Shown here piece by piece: positions 22,241 to 33,724 of a stretch of DNA of 64,000 nt. The stretch covers positions 1-64,000 of the forward strand of contig NW_025407826.1 of assembly GCF_003324165.1 (NCBI RefSeq), written 5' to 3'. Within the stretch, counting starts at the first letter, position 1; every line of letters begins with the position of its first letter. The stretch is from Naegleria lovaniensis. Taxonomy: Eukaryota > Heterolobosea > Eutetramitea > Acrasida > Naegleriidae. Position numbers and translations under genes: made by a program. The notes below the pieces were generated by a model. It did no database searches. It was not told where the DNA came from and saw only the letters and a list, made by a program, of their open reading frames with translations.

Positions 22241-22454
22241 TTTTTAAAATCAATTTTTGAAGAATCATTGCCGCAACGATGGACCATACGAACACACTCA
22301 AACGCTTCCACATGAGTGATGTGCAAGATACAATCATCAACACAAAGTATTATGAAAAGAAAGAAGGTACATTAATGTATTGAGTTGTTGGTTTTCTAAA
22401 ATTGTATGTACAGGCCGCAATCTTTAAATGAAATAATTTCCATATGAGGATAGA

Positions 22455-24323
22455 TTAACAAAGTGGAGTTGCTTTAATCTTGAGGTTGCTTGGGGTGACA
22501 GTCACACCCACGACCTCACCGACCAAATGAGCGTCTTCAATGTCAAACTCATAGTTTTGTAACAATCGGCTTAGAATCATGCAAATTTCCTGAGCGTTAG
22601 TAATGTGAAATTCAGAAAAATTAGAGAGCAATCAAATGAGCTTAAACTTACCATCTCAGCAAACTACCATTTACAATGTTTCAAAAAATAAGATGTAAAT
22701 AAACAAAATGAGCCATTTGAACCACTCTAAATAACATACCCTATATCCAATGCATTTTCTATACATGAATATAAGTTGCAACCAATAATTGTCAAAATGA
22801 AAAAACCTTAATTTTGTTTACAACGTACCTATTTCCAGCAGAGAAAGGTATCCATGAAAAGTCGTGCTTTGCTCTCGATTTGTCTTCTTCTTTCACAAAT
22901 CTCTCTGGATTAAATGTATAAGGATTTTCCCAATATCGAGGATCAGTGTGAACACCTCCAATGAAGACGTCAATTTCTATTGTGTTGAAATACAGTACGT
23001 TCAATTATTACATCCATAACATTCAAATTTACAAATATACATCACTGAATGACCATCGTTCTACCACTACCAATACTTACCTGTACCTTTTGGAATTAAG
23101 AATTTTCCAAGAGTGGTCTCTTTTTTACACACTTGTTTGACTACAGATGTAATGGGAGGGTGTAGTCTAAGAGTTTCCATAATCACTGCATTGAGGTAGT
23201 GGAATTTTTGATAGTCGTCAAATGATGGCTTTCTTTCAGAGCCAAGTATGCTCAACACCTCCTCACGAGCCCTCTCTTGGATGTCTTTATGCTTGGATAG
23301 TTCAAAGAGAGCCCATTGACAAGTGGCACTACTTGTATGATATCCAGCAATCGACAAAACGAAAGCATTACTTATAAGCATCTCATCAGTAAGAATCTTA
23401 TCTTGGGTGTTGGCTTTCACAAGTAAGCTTAGCACATCGCGTCTCTCAAATGAATCTCCACTCTTTTCGAGTTCTTGTTTTCTTTGATCAATACATCTTT
23501 GGAGGACAACTCTTGTCTTCTCTTGAGCTGCTTTCACACCAGTGATTTTGGCCAGCAGTGGATACAAGAATGGAATATTTTGTAAAATATATCTTCTCAA
23601 AATGAGACCATCAAGAGTTAAATGTTCTAAGGCTTTCGAAAACTCTCTTCCTTCTTCGTTTTCATCAAAGGCACCAAATGATAATCCAAATGCTGCCTCG
23701 CCCAATACGTTCAAAGTCAAATTGGAAAAATCTAAACTAGGATTAATATAGACACTTTTGCGAGTGGCGTCAATAATGGGTGCCTTTCTCCATCTCGTAT
23801 TTAACAGAGTATCAGTGGAAGTGACCGCTTCATCACAAACCAAGCGTAAATTATCGTCAGAAAATGCAGCATAGCAAGCACGATGGTGAATCCTCCATCT
23901 TTCAGTGGTCAATGCAGTTAATAAATTCTCTCCAAAGATATTAATCATTTCATATTCGAAATCTGGCTTGTCAAAGCAGTGTGCTTTGGAAATAAACATT
24001 TCTTTAAGCATGTTTTTGTCACTCAATACCAAGCAATTGTAAAACACGAGAGAAACTCTCATTGCTTTTGTTTCCTTGTCACCTCGCTCTTGCATTAACT
24101 TGGATACTCCTTTCCAGTCTGCAAGATTGTATTCAGGAGCAAGAAGTGGAACTCGAAAAGGAAAATACATTACTTGACAAAATCCGGGAACATGAGATAA
24201 TTTCGAATAATTTCTATATAATTTAACCAATAGCTTGAAAAGATATAAGAGAAGGGCAATGCCAAGAACCAACACTATGGTTGGCCATAAATCGTTAATT
24301 TGATCCAAAACAATTTGAATCAT
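22455..24323 (-). CDS. cytochrome P450 with two micro-exons
   Basis: Five exons: 24323-23081, 22976-22829, 22758-22740 (19 nt), 22663-22652 (12 nt) and 22589-22455, total 518 aa. I start at ATG 24323; the frame upstream has only TTG. An N-terminal anchor (LWPTIVLVLGIALLLYLFKLL) places it in the ER membrane. The I-helix shows SIAGYHTSSAT (AGxxT), then ETLRLHPP (ExxR), FNPERFV, and the haem loop FSAGNRKCIGYRFAEM, where Cys is the haem ligand. The haem loop exists only when the 19- and 12-nt exons are spliced in, which strongly supports the model: phases fit at every junction, with donors GTACGT, GTATGT and GTAAGT. It should be a monooxygenase; the substrate cannot be told. It shares strand and orientation with the E2 gene, 214 bp away. 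Confidence 0.9.
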
Positions 24324-24863
24324 GATGATGGTCAATGATCGGTTTTTGATTTGTCTCTTGAAATATTTGCAACAGTTGGTTCGTATCGATGACTATCAAT
24401 TATTATATAATAGGCTTGAGGATGCTTTTTTGCTCTCTTCTCATGAACCGAATTTATCTCGTTTTAACAGGTTTCTCAGCAACACCTCAGCCACGAGGAC
24501 AGCCTTGAAAGACCTTTGTATTTCCATCTACGCGGAGGTCCAAGTCCGAGCACATCCTATTGAAATACGTTCCCAGCTCTTGGAAATAAAAGATGTCGAT
24601 AAGATCATCACAATGGTGGTTACTTTCTTCACCCTATGTGTCGATTTTTCTTTATAAACTCATCAATAAAATTGATCATCTCTTGGAAGTGAAATTTTAT
24701 GTTACTAGTGGTAGCCGTTCAAGCCATGTGAAAGGTTAATATAAACGTTGTGAAAGGTTGAAAGCCTTTGTATTCCTTTTGTATTCCAACAACCACAACT
24801 GAGATTGAAATCCAAAATATTAAAAAAATAGCCCAACAATAACTATACAACAATACAGCCATC
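24324..24863. other. divergent promoter region
   Basis: Lies between the P450 start (minus) and the next + strand gene. A + frame of 111 codons (24322-24657) overlaps the P450 start by two bases and has no recognisable motif. I do not call it a gene. Confidence 0.4.
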
Positions 24864-26015
24864 ATGGAGAGCATTACCTCTGAAACTTTGAGCCAGATGT
24901 TGAAATCGGCTCCTTCCGATCATTCAGCTGAAAAGAAGAATGGACATGGCAAAAAGAAACAACAAGCAAAGAAACAAGAGAATGGATCGTCATCCAAAAA
25001 GCAATCGAGAGAGGGTATGTAATCTTTCATCATCACGGTGATGTGAATATTTAATCAAATATGCGGACTTTTAAACTTGTTATTTTTCGGCATCATCTTG
25101 ATGACGATTTGAATAATCAATGATCATCAACACATTGTTAACATTTATTAACATTCAAATGACCTTTCAATCTTTTTATAACAACAATTCTAACTAGAAA
25201 AATCAACACAAAAGAAGTCATTTAAAAGCGATAGAAAGGACAAGAGATCGGATCAAAACAAGTCCAACAAGAAAAACAAAAATCCAGCTCCTGAAGATCT
25301 TGTTTTTTCAATTACTGTTCCTAAAGGCAACAATAGAAACAATACCTCATCAAAGAGCAACGATAGAACCTCATTCAATTACAAACAAAACAAAATACAG
25401 AAAAATGCAAAGAAAACTTCAAAATCAACAAGAAATTATTCTTCGGACGAGGATGCTGATAAAAAGCGATCTTCAAAGAGAGAATCTGACAATTCAAATG
25501 AAATATTGAATGTTGTGAGACAAGCAGTACAGGAAGCATTGTCACAACAGAAACAGCAACAGGCTTCACAAAATACTCCAGCGTACACTGCTCTCTCAAT
25601 ACCTATTACTGGAAATCCTAATGGATATCTTCCTGCATATGCAGGAAACAATCCAATAACCTTAGTATTACCACAACAGCCTCAAGCATCATCCCAACAA
25701 GTGTATACCGAGAAACCTGAAAGAAGTTCCAAGTCATCCTCTACTAAGAGAAGATCTGACCGTGACAACAGCGACAGAGATGATTATTCTAGCGATGACA
25801 ACGCCCGCAGAAGAGAAAGAGGCAACGGCAGAAATGGAAGTGCCAATGGAAAGAGCCGATTCAACAAGACTCCATACAGCAGAGACAATGACAGAAATGT
25901 TGGCAATAGAAGTCGTCAACAAAGCAATAAGAATTCTAAATTCGATGATCTTATCATCAGTACTGACAGAGGAGAACGGGTGGTGAAAAAGTCAAACACT
26001 AATAGACGTAGATAA
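24864..26015 (+). CDS. disordered Lys/Ser/Asn/Arg-rich protein, probably nuclear
   Basis: Two exons, 24864-25014 and 25198-26015 (donor GTATGT, acceptor CTAG), join in phase to 322 aa: MESITSETLSQMLKSAPSDH opens the protein. Most of it is charged and low in complexity: KKNGHGKKKQQAKK, then K/S/N repeats with SSDEDADKKRSSKRESD, a short helix (EILNVVRQAVQEALSQQKQQ), a Pro/Tyr/Gly patch, then R/D/S-rich text (RRSDRDNSDRDDYSSDD) and a C-terminal FDDLIISTDRGERVVKK. Many clusters look like nuclear signals and CK2-type sites. Such proteins often bind RNA or act in splicing or chromatin, but no domain is visible. The family is not recognised. Confidence 0.75.
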
Positions 26016-26551
26016 TTCTCGCTAGACACATCAGAAATCTAGGACTTGATTCACAATTGGATCTCAGTATATTTAATATTCTAAAATAAATAGTTAATAA
26101 TAATATATTATTATTACCTCAATGTTAGATATTAGGGCACGATGAGCAGATGCAATTTGATCTGATACGGCCGTTAAAAGTGACTTCTAGATTCAATTTT
26201 AATTCCATTCTCTTCGCAAGATTGTAGAATAGTCTCGATTTGTCTCGCATTCATTGTTCTTGTTGATTTTCCAAACCATGTTTTGAATGTGACTTCGTGT
26301 TTGCAAGGAAATGTTTCGTAACACATCCACCCACACACTTGTGACTGTGATGGGAAGCGGAGAGAATATGAGGAGCAACCGTTTCAATCCAACACAGGAG
26401 TTTACTTGTGGTGACGGTGATGAGCGTTCAGACACTTTTTCAACCAAGTTTTCAATCAATAACAAAATTACTCTATTTGTATCGTTTCCTCAATACTATT
26501 TGGAAACCACCTTTTCGACAGCAATAATGGTGATTTTTAAAAGAAACAGTC
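26016..26551. other. intergenic between convergent genes
   Basis: AT-rich, with TATTAATAATAATATATTATTATT-like sequence near 26095-26116 that could be a 3' processing signal zone. Short frames of about 85 codons on both strands have no motif. Confidence 0.4.
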
Positions 26552-29041
26552 CTAAACAATAGCGTTTGATTTTTGAATTTCATAAACTTTGAACCAATCT
26601 GAGAATTCCTTAGTTTCAATGAGTCGGCTGTGAGTGTCCAACATGTTCACAAAAATATCTGCCCAGAGAATTGAATGAAGATCTTGAATTGTTGGTGATG
26701 AAGAGCTGTCATAATGCTTGTTGTTCCCTTCAGGGAATGACTTGTCCATTGTCTTACAGCTCTGTTGTTGCATTGCTATAGATGTGCTGTTCAATCGTAC
26801 AGCATCCAGTAATTTGTAAAACGATTTTTTAGAGGAAGATGAAATGTTCAATTCGAATGCAGAATTATTCTTGATGAACTCATTCTCAATTTCATGCATA
26901 ATTTCAAATGTCAAAAATTGGTGCTTTCCCTTTTCAGCGAGTTGCTGCATCTTTTTGTAAAATAAATAATTTTCAATGGACATTTCTTTGGTAGAGTATT
27001 CTTTGAAAAGATCTTCAAATTCTCTATTACCGAGAAATGCATATAGTTCAGACTCCTCTTCATTAGGATTATTGACATTATTGATATTTGTTGCATGTTT
27101 CTGTTTTCTGATTCGTCTTCTAATTTTTGTAAAACTTTCCATGATTAAGATATTTCCACCACAAATTAAGGCAATAAAACAATGCATGAAAAATCGAAAC
27201 ATATTTCCCAAGTGAAATGAAACTGAAAAAGGAGATGTTGAATTGGAAATAACGAGCGCTATAATCAATAATAAAATAAACGATATGAATAAAAGATCAA
27301 GTCTCACCATAAGCGGATCGTTAAAAAATAGGAAATGTCGAAGCCCTTTTTCTTTCAATATTTTCCTGTTGAATAGGGTGTCGACAGCAACAGCAATCAA
27401 TCCAATTATTGTTGATAGTAATACATAGGATGCAAAGGTAATATTGTAAATACTTGAAAGAGTCACGTCAAAAAATACAGCAATGCAATGAAGTGTTAAC
27501 ACAATAGAGAGAACAAAAGACGCGGCTACAATAAGCACAATTCCCGTCTTGAAAGAAACACAGAAACTGTGCAACAAAACTCTCTTTTTCCCCTTTGCAA
27601 TTAATCCATATAGATTTCTCAGGTAGAAATATCTCAAAATTGTTAAACTGTAGACACATATGCAGAATACGATTAGTATTACACCAATGTAGGAAGTACC
27701 AAGGAAGCATTGTGAGGTTATGGAAGACAAAATCACTTCATATACAATGAATAAAAGTGGTAAATAAGGAATAACTAGACGTCTTTTGATCGATGGTAAT
27801 CGAAATGCCCTCATTGAAAATAGCATGATCAAATAGAGCAAGTAAACCAATATTATTGGAATGATCCAATAGTCATGGCTCGCAAAGAACGAATATTCAA
27901 ATGGCGTGCTATTCAAGTACGATGTGAATAATTGGTTTAAGCTAAAATGAGCCTCAATAGAAATATTGAACCTGTGTTGAGTATTTAGCATCATGGAATT
28001 AAACCATTCATAATCAACGTGGACGTCCGTAATATTTGAAAACAAAAATCTCATAAAATTAACATCCTCCTCTGTGATGTTTCCAAATTTAAAGTATCTT
28101 GATAGTAAAACACGATTGAGAAGAAGGTGCTTGCTACCTGCGAGTGTAAACAAGGGATGTAATTGGGTTTTAGATGTGACAATCTCAAGGGGAGCCAGCT
28201 TCATTGGCACAAAATCAGATGGATTCATGATATTTGCATCAGAGTAGTACGTTGTCGATGGTTTTCTTTTTTCAATAGTATTTCTATACAAATTCACAAA
28301 CAAGAAAGATTGTAATGAGTCCATAATAATAATGTCATGGTCCACAAACAATTGTCTCTGTGTACAGAGGTCGCTCGAGAAGTGAAGTAAGTTAAATGAT
28401 ATTGATGCAGAATCGATATTATGAAATTCAAGTGTGGAGAGAAACAATGGAGCATACTCAGCATCAATACCAATCGAAAGTTGTTGTGTGTTCTGATTTG
28501 ACATGGAAACTTCTCTCAGCCATTCTAATAAATCTCTTGTTGCTGAAATGTTGAATGAATGGCTCACATCTCTCCAAACAAATGCTGTTAAATAATTACC
28601 AACAAGGAATAACGTCGTATTATAAGAAGGCCTTTCTCTTGAAATTAGAAAGAAAGTACTCGGTGGCTGCACTTCTTGAACAGGCTCTTTCAAAATAACA
28701 TCTATATAATTCTCTTCATCCATTTGCTTCATGAATATGGATGATGAGGTAGACGGTTCCTCTTCGTTGTGTACTTTTCTTGGCATGGGACTCATGGATG
28801 CATTCACTAGCACTACTATCATCATCATCATGGTAGATATCTTTACCACCCACCACGCTCTCCACGAGATTGCATTATGAGCAGCAAAATTTGTAGCACG
28901 AGTCATGTGGTTGGTGTTGAGTATTTCGTTTTCGAGCGAGTAGAAACAGTTATAATATTTGCCCGTTCCATAGTGTTCCCAAATATTAAGGTTTCCGCCC
29001 TCCGGTCTGACCACAACTTTGGATCGTCCATCAATTTTCAT
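26552..29041 (-). CDS. 7TM receptor with C-terminal RGS domain (family A)
   Basis: Single exon; 829 aa from ATG 29041. The in-frame ATG 28906 would leave 784 aa and put the hydrophobic signal (WWVVKISTMMMMIVVLVNAS) near the N-terminus, so it may be the true start. The ectodomain is about 350 residues with many N-glycosylation sites and a few Cys. Seven helices follow, from DYWIIPIILVYLLYLIMLF to FMHCFIALICGGNILIMES. The C-terminal RGS-like region reads FEDLFKEYSTKEMSIENYLF, then SSSKKSFYKLLDAVRL and ADIFVNMLDTHSRLIETKEF. The predicted role is a ligand-regulated GTPase-accelerating protein at the plasma membrane. Shared layout and shared loops (RRLVIPY, FFNDPLMVRLDLLF) make it a paralogue of the gene at 11.96-14.4 kb, though the ectodomains barely resemble each other. 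Confidence 0.85.
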   Translation of the reverse strand: MKIDGRSKVVVRPEGGNLNIWEHYGTGKYYNCFYSLENEILNTNHMTRATNFAAHNAISWRAWWVVKISTMMMMIVVLVNASMSPMPRKVHNEEEPSTSSSIFMKQMDEENYIDVILKEPVQEVQPPSTFFLISRERPSYNTTLFLVGNYLTAFVWRDVSHSFNISATRDLLEWLREVSMSNQNTQQLSIGIDAEYAPLFLSTLEFHNIDSASISFNLLHFSSDLCTQRQLFVDHDIIIMDSLQSFLFVNLYRNTIEKRKPSTTYYSDANIMNPSDFVPMKLAPLEIVTSKTQLHPLFTLAGSKHLLLNRVLLSRYFKFGNITEEDVNFMRFLFSNITDVHVDYEWFNSMMLNTQHRFNISIEAHFSLNQLFTSYLNSTPFEYSFFASHDYWIIPIILVYLLYLIMLFSMRAFRLPSIKRRLVIPYLPLLFIVYEVILSSITSQCFLGTSYIGVILIVFCICVYSLTILRYFYLRNLYGLIAKGKKRVLLHSFCVSFKTGIVLIVAASFVLSIVLTLHCIAVFFDVTLSSIYNITFASYVLLSTIIGLIAVAVDTLFNRKILKEKGLRHFLFFNDPLMVRLDLLFISFILLLIIALVISNSTSPFSVSFHLGNMFRFFMHCFIALICGGNILIMESFTKIRRRIRKQKHATNINNVNNPNEEESELYAFLGNREFEDLFKEYSTKEMSIENYLFYKKMQQLAEKGKHQFLTFEIMHEIENEFIKNNSAFELNISSSSKKSFYKLLDAVRLNSTSIAMQQQSCKTMDKSFPEGNNKHYDSSSSPTIQDLHSILWADIFVNMLDTHSRLIETKEFSDWFKVYEIQKSNAIV

Positions 29042-29512
29042 TCGTTTGTATTCGACTTCGGAATTGAAACACCAACCACAAGAACGAGAAGCTTTTCAAA
29101 ATTGTATCTCAGAGAACCAACAGATGGCCATTTAAAGAAGGTGGTAGAAAGTATATACTTCAAGGCTCCGTAACAATGTTTGCCCCACATTCATCACGTG
29201 TAAATTGTTGCATCGTTGCACGAGCAATTTTTTCAGCGTTTTACAGTATGAAGAAACCCCAACAACATTCCTTGTTAAAAGCTTCAAAATTTAATGTAAT
29301 TCTTTCAACACTCTCCATTCATTCCAGTACATTCAAATCCCTCTTCCCTTTCTCTCAATAGGTTCATTCTCTAGAGAATTGATGTTGTTGTTGATGGCAG
29401 ACTTTCACAATTTGTGTAACGGAAATTCAAAAAAAACAAAACCACTCTAGAGAGAGGACTTTGCGCTCAACAAGAAGAACACTTTCTCATACATCTTATC
29501 CACACACACACC
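29042..29512. other. divergent promoter region
   Basis: Separates the family-A receptor (minus) from the acidic-protein gene (plus). A TATA-like AGTATATACTT lies near 29150. No gene is supported here. Confidence 0.4.
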
Positions 29513-29800
29513 ATGGTCGATCCAAAGGAACCAGTCGAAGAAGGCACAGCTCCAGCAGCCGAGGAAGAAGAAACAACAACCAAGAAGGGAACCAAGAGAA
29601 CCAAAGCAGAGGCTGAAGAAGAAGAAGCCGTTCCAGAAGAAGAGGAAGAAGAGGAAGAGGAACCAGAAGATGAAGATGATGAAGAATATGTCGATGAGGA
29701 ACAAGACGAGGATGAAGATGAGGACGAAGATGAGGATGAAGATGAGGAAGAGGAAGAAGAGGAAGATAGAAAGAGGTCTTCAAAGAAATCTAAGAAGTAA
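29513..29800 (+). CDS. small highly acidic protein with basic C-terminus
   Basis: 95 aa from ATG 29513 in a good context (CACACCATGG). Residues 10-85 are dominated by Glu and Asp, ending in alternating EDEDED then EEEEEE, and the last ten residues are basic (DRKRSSKKSKK), like a nuclear signal. A short TKKGTKRTKAEAE segment sits inside. Such Glu/Asp tracts occur in histone chaperones and nucleolar proteins (nucleoplasmin tails, Chz1, prothymosin), but no folded domain is present, so the family is not certain. The sequence is repeat-prone: alternating GAG/GAT/GAC/GAA codons. The mirror frames on the other strand are artefacts of this composition. Confidence 0.7.
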   Translation: MVDPKEPVEEGTAPAAEEEETTTKKGTKRTKAEAEEEEAVPEEEEEEEEEPEDEDDEEYVDEEQDEDEDEDEDEDEDEEEEEEEDRKRSSKKSKK

Positions 29801-30285
29801 ATTCGAGAAATATTCATAATAATAATAATAATATTTATATAATCGAATTTATATTTGATTATATCCTAAAGGTTTCATCCTCTAAATATTGACAAGACAA
29901 CAACAACAACACTCTCGTATAAATTATAATGATGTATTAAGAAGAGAATTTTGTATAAACTCTCTTGCTAAGCTTATTTAAATATTATTATTATTTGTTG
30001 AATGTCGAATCATCATCCACATGGATAACGACGATGGTTCGAAGTGTGTATGTTCTGGTTCCTTTCGAGTCATCATTCGTGATGAAGAGCCTTGAATACT
30101 TGTTCGATAGAAGCTTCGATCATTCAACTCATCACCTGCAGCAAAAGCAACGCCTTGTCATCATGTTCGATCGAAACGGTAAGTGTTGTTGTGCAATACT
30201 TCGAAATACTCTCTCAACTGTCATTCGAAATTTCGCGTTTTCACAACTAAAAAATACAAACAAGAGAGAGAACCTCAATTTTGCC
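29801..30285. other. intergenic and 5' leader of MPC1
   Basis: A + frame (29965 onward) is open in phase with MPC1 and contains ATGs at about 30043 and 30165. A GTAAGT at 30180 could be the donor of an intron in the 5' leader. The conserved part of MPC1 begins at 30286, so I treat this stretch as leader. Confidence 0.4.
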
Positions 30286-30990
30286 ATGTCCAACAAATTC
30301 ACTGCAACATTCAAGAAGTTGTGGGATTCTCCTATTGGTACGTGATGATGATCCAAGGATGATGTAGAAATTACATGTTTTTATCCACAAAAAATTGACC
30401 GATTTGGAAATTTATGAAAAAAAATAATGAAACTCAACAATAATTCATCATTAATTAATTAACATTTTTATGGAAACATGTACAAAATTAGGATTGAAGA
30501 CCACTCACTTTTGGGGACCAGTGGGTATGTTTGACAATCATTGTGGTGTGATTTATTCAACATTTTTTATTTGAAACAATCTTCAAAATTTCACAATGTG
30601 AATACTTGACATCAATACTCACCTTGCGTGACACGATCATGCATTCCGATTTTATCATGACACACTCAACCATTTCAACATTTACAATTCAAATGATACA
30701 TTTCACAAATTTCACAATTCAATTTACAAATTTCAGCCAACTGGGGAATTGCTTTGGCTGGCTTGGCAGATTACAAACGTCCTCCAGAAAAAGTTTCCGG
30801 ACCAATGACAGTTGCTTTGTGTGCATATAGTGCAGTTTTTATGAGATTTGCATGGATGGTTAAACCACGTAATATGCTTTTATTATACTGTCACGTTGTC
30901 AATGAAAGTGTTCAATTGTATCACTTGTCAAGAAAGATTCATTACGAATTTACAAAACCAAAAATTGATCTTCCACCAACTCAAAATTAA
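30286..30990 (+). CDS. MPC1: mitochondrial pyruvate carrier subunit 1
   Basis: Three exons, 30286-30337, 30492-30524 and 30737-30990, join in phase to 112 aa, close to the usual 105-125 aa. The joined text shows the family signature: KTTHFWGPVANWGIALAGL, then KRPPEKVSGPMTVALC, YSAVFMRFAWMVKPRN and LLYCHVVNESVQLYHLSRK. It is a small inner-membrane protein with three predicted helices that pairs with MPC2 to import pyruvate into mitochondria. The product feeds the pyruvate dehydrogenase complex, whose E2 gene is 8 kb away. I chose the start that gives the standard length; an in-frame extension upstream exists but is not conserved-looking. The short second exon (33 nt) is needed to keep the frame and the FWGP motif. 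Confidence 0.93.
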
Positions 30991-31265
30991 AATTCTTGAA
31001 AAGAATAGGAATATCAACAGCACAAATGCATTTGTAATTGTCAAATTTTCCTAATCCTTTATAATAAATTCTTTGAGGTTCCATTAAGAGCTAATTCCAT
31101 TTCTTTAAATAATATTTTGATTCGTCATCTTTTTTTGGATTTCATCATCATTGAGCATTATTTCGTATTTCCTTATCAGGAATGTGGTATTTGAGAGCGA
31201 TGCTCGTACAACGAGCGATGATATTTCGCACATTCAGATCTTTTGGCTAAATTCTCAACACCATT

Positions 31266-33639
31266 TTGTTGGTTATAAAAAATATCCTCAACTGCCAGTT
31301 GTCAGAACCATCCACCGGTACATCTACTGTAAAACAGTCTCAAAAGGTTTGTCGCTGCTTTGCTAACCACACAATTCTTATTTATTACCATTTCTTTCCC
31401 AATCAAAATGTCAAAAGTCCAGTCCCAATTAGTATTTTTCAAAACGTCAGACACGCACCTTTCAATTCGGAGACAAAAAAATTGAACCATGCACCCAACC
31501 CACCCTCTTCTCTTTCACAATTCTTTCATTCCCTTTCCAACACACTCTTTCTACAACAACAAAATTCTTCCCTCTCCAACACAACCACAAACATCAATGA
31601 CACTTGTCATCCAACATTATTTCAACTCGGTTCATGGAGTCGAGAAACCAATCCCAAACTCGAATACGGTCTCTGCCCCGATTCAATCATCACTCCAATT
31701 TTCGCTGGTGTCTTTTTATTGTTCTATCTATTGGTTGTGGTATTTTCTTTTTTTGGAATTATTTGGAAACGAAAGAATGGACACATTGAATTTCGTCATC
31801 CAGTGTATTTAGTCATGACTTTGATTGCATCCATGATTTTAGTGGTTGGATTGTCGTTACGTTTTCTGATTGGAAGGAAAATATTTCCGTGTGGAATTTA
31901 CACCTTGTTGTTTTTTGTGTTGCCAGGAATTATCATGTTACCGACTGCATTTCGATGTATGAGATTGTTTTTTATGTAAGTTGTGAATGAATTTCATAGA
32001 TGTGAACCTGTGCCAATGATAATGGACAAATTTGGAAAATTGTAAAATGTGAAATTTGATCTATTCCATCCTTTCAAATGATTGAAAAATTGAATACAAT
32101 CTATTCATTACCACACACAGGTATCGACTCAATTTACAAAAAACAAACATTTTCGAAAGAGCTCTCGTAGCCCAGTCACATGCCAAAATTTCCAACGCCA
32201 TCTCTTCCATCATTCCCGATGAAGTTCAAAAATTAGAAAATGATACACTCGCCACTCCAAGAAATTCATCTCGAACCAATTCAACAGCTCATTTCATTGT
32301 AGATACTTCTCGAAAATCTTCAACGAGTCATTTAATCATTCAAATGGATCAATCCTTTCATCATGAACAATCATTGGAAACAAAAACACCTCGTGAAAAT
32401 ACACCAAAAGAGGAAACTGTCAAAAATCCTTCTGTGAACGCATCTCAAGAGGATGCTTCCGATTCGTTCAATGAACCATCCAATTCTCTCGATCGAAAAT
32501 GTATTGAATCTCCTCCAACGAATACAGAATTTTCTGCTGGACTAAAATATGATGAATATGTCAGTACAGAAGTCACGGAAGAAACCACTGCTGACATGAT
32601 GACAGACGGAAGAACCACTTGGAATGGAGATCATTTTCGTGACATTTTAGAACTAAAATCAGAAATTAACAAATTCAAATTTTACAAATTCATGTTAAGC
32701 TACAAGGTTCTCATCATTACTTACCTTACCGTCTTGTTCATTCAAATGGCCATGTGGTTAATTTTGGGAGGAGTCGAAGAAGCTGTCTACACTTCTGGTT
32801 CGACCACTCCAGGAACAAAACGAATTTTTTTATTGGAAGGAGGAATGCTAGTGTTTGAGCGAGGATGTTCCATGTCCACAACTATGGTGTTGATTATTGC
32901 AGGAGAATCTGTGTTTTACATGATTTTTGAAATTGTAGCATTTGTATTGTGTGTGAAATCGGATCGAGATACTTGGGCTATTAAGAAGGAAGCATTAAGC
33001 TTGATTATTTTTCAAGTCTTGTTTGTGATTGCATTTGTTGTGGCTGGATTGTTGGATATTGTGGTGGTCTTGACAGATTATTTTGTACCATATGGATACA
33101 CGTTGATGTTTTATTCATTTTTGGAAGTCATTGTCACAGTGACATGTCCAGTTGTGTATGCAATTGTGAGAGATTATAGAGAGATGAGACGTTCCAAGTA
33201 TCAGAAAGAAACCGAATTGGAATCGATTTTGAAGAATAAGAAATTGTTTGAGAGACTTTTGGACTATTCTCGTAGAAGTTTTGCTCCTGAGAGCGTGTTG
33301 TGTTATCGTGACATTCAACATTTCAAAAAGTCGAAAAGCAATCAGAAAAGAAAGGCTGCTCAATTTATTGTCAACACTTATTTGCAACAAGGTTCACCTC
33401 TTGAACTGAATATTGACAATGTGAATGAACGAGGAGAAGACTATACAAGAAAAATCGCTGAATTTACTGAAGATGCTAAAATTCCAAAGACCTTGTTTGA
33501 TGAGTTGGAAATGGCTTGCTTGGTCGACATGAGAGATGTGTTCACAAGAGCTCAAGTCGATGACAAGGAAATATTCAACGCAGTCCAACAATGGAAAAAG
33601 GCTCAAGCAAACATCAAACTAGAGGAAGTCAAAAGGTGA
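31266..33639 (+). CDS. 7TM receptor with RGS domain (family B, copy 1)
   Basis: Exon 1 ends at 31975 (donor GTAAGT) and exon 2 is 32121-33639; the join gives RLFFMYRLNLQKTN. The start is unsure: the frame is open from about 31266 without an ATG before the first helix, so a short upstream exon probably exists. The ectodomain carries the motif TCHPTLFQLGSWSRE then YGLCPDS, shared with both sister genes. Seven helices follow, with a long loop after helix 3, and between helices 4 and 5 the strictly shared FLLEGGMLVFERGC. The C-terminal 140 residues are an RGS-like domain (LESILKNKKLFERLLDYSRR, SFAPESVLCYRDIQHFKK, FDELEMACLVDMRDVF). The predicted role is ligand control of Galpha GTP hydrolysis at the plasma membrane. 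It is the most diverged of the three copies. Confidence 0.8.
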
Positions 33640-33724
33640 ATTCAATAACTGTACACTTCTGACCAAATCAGCTACCACGATGAATAGGTGATTTGAAAGG
33701 AAACTGTATAGAATGAGGAGTTTA

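Noticed and set aside
24322-24657. 111-codon + frame touching the P450 start
   Set aside because: No motif, overlaps a well-supported gene start, and composition is like its non-coding surroundings.
29467-29817. Poly-Ser and poly-Leu frames opposite the acidic protein
   Set aside because: Produced by GAG/GAT/GAA runs read in reverse; the + strand frame has a good start context and a basic nuclear-type tail.
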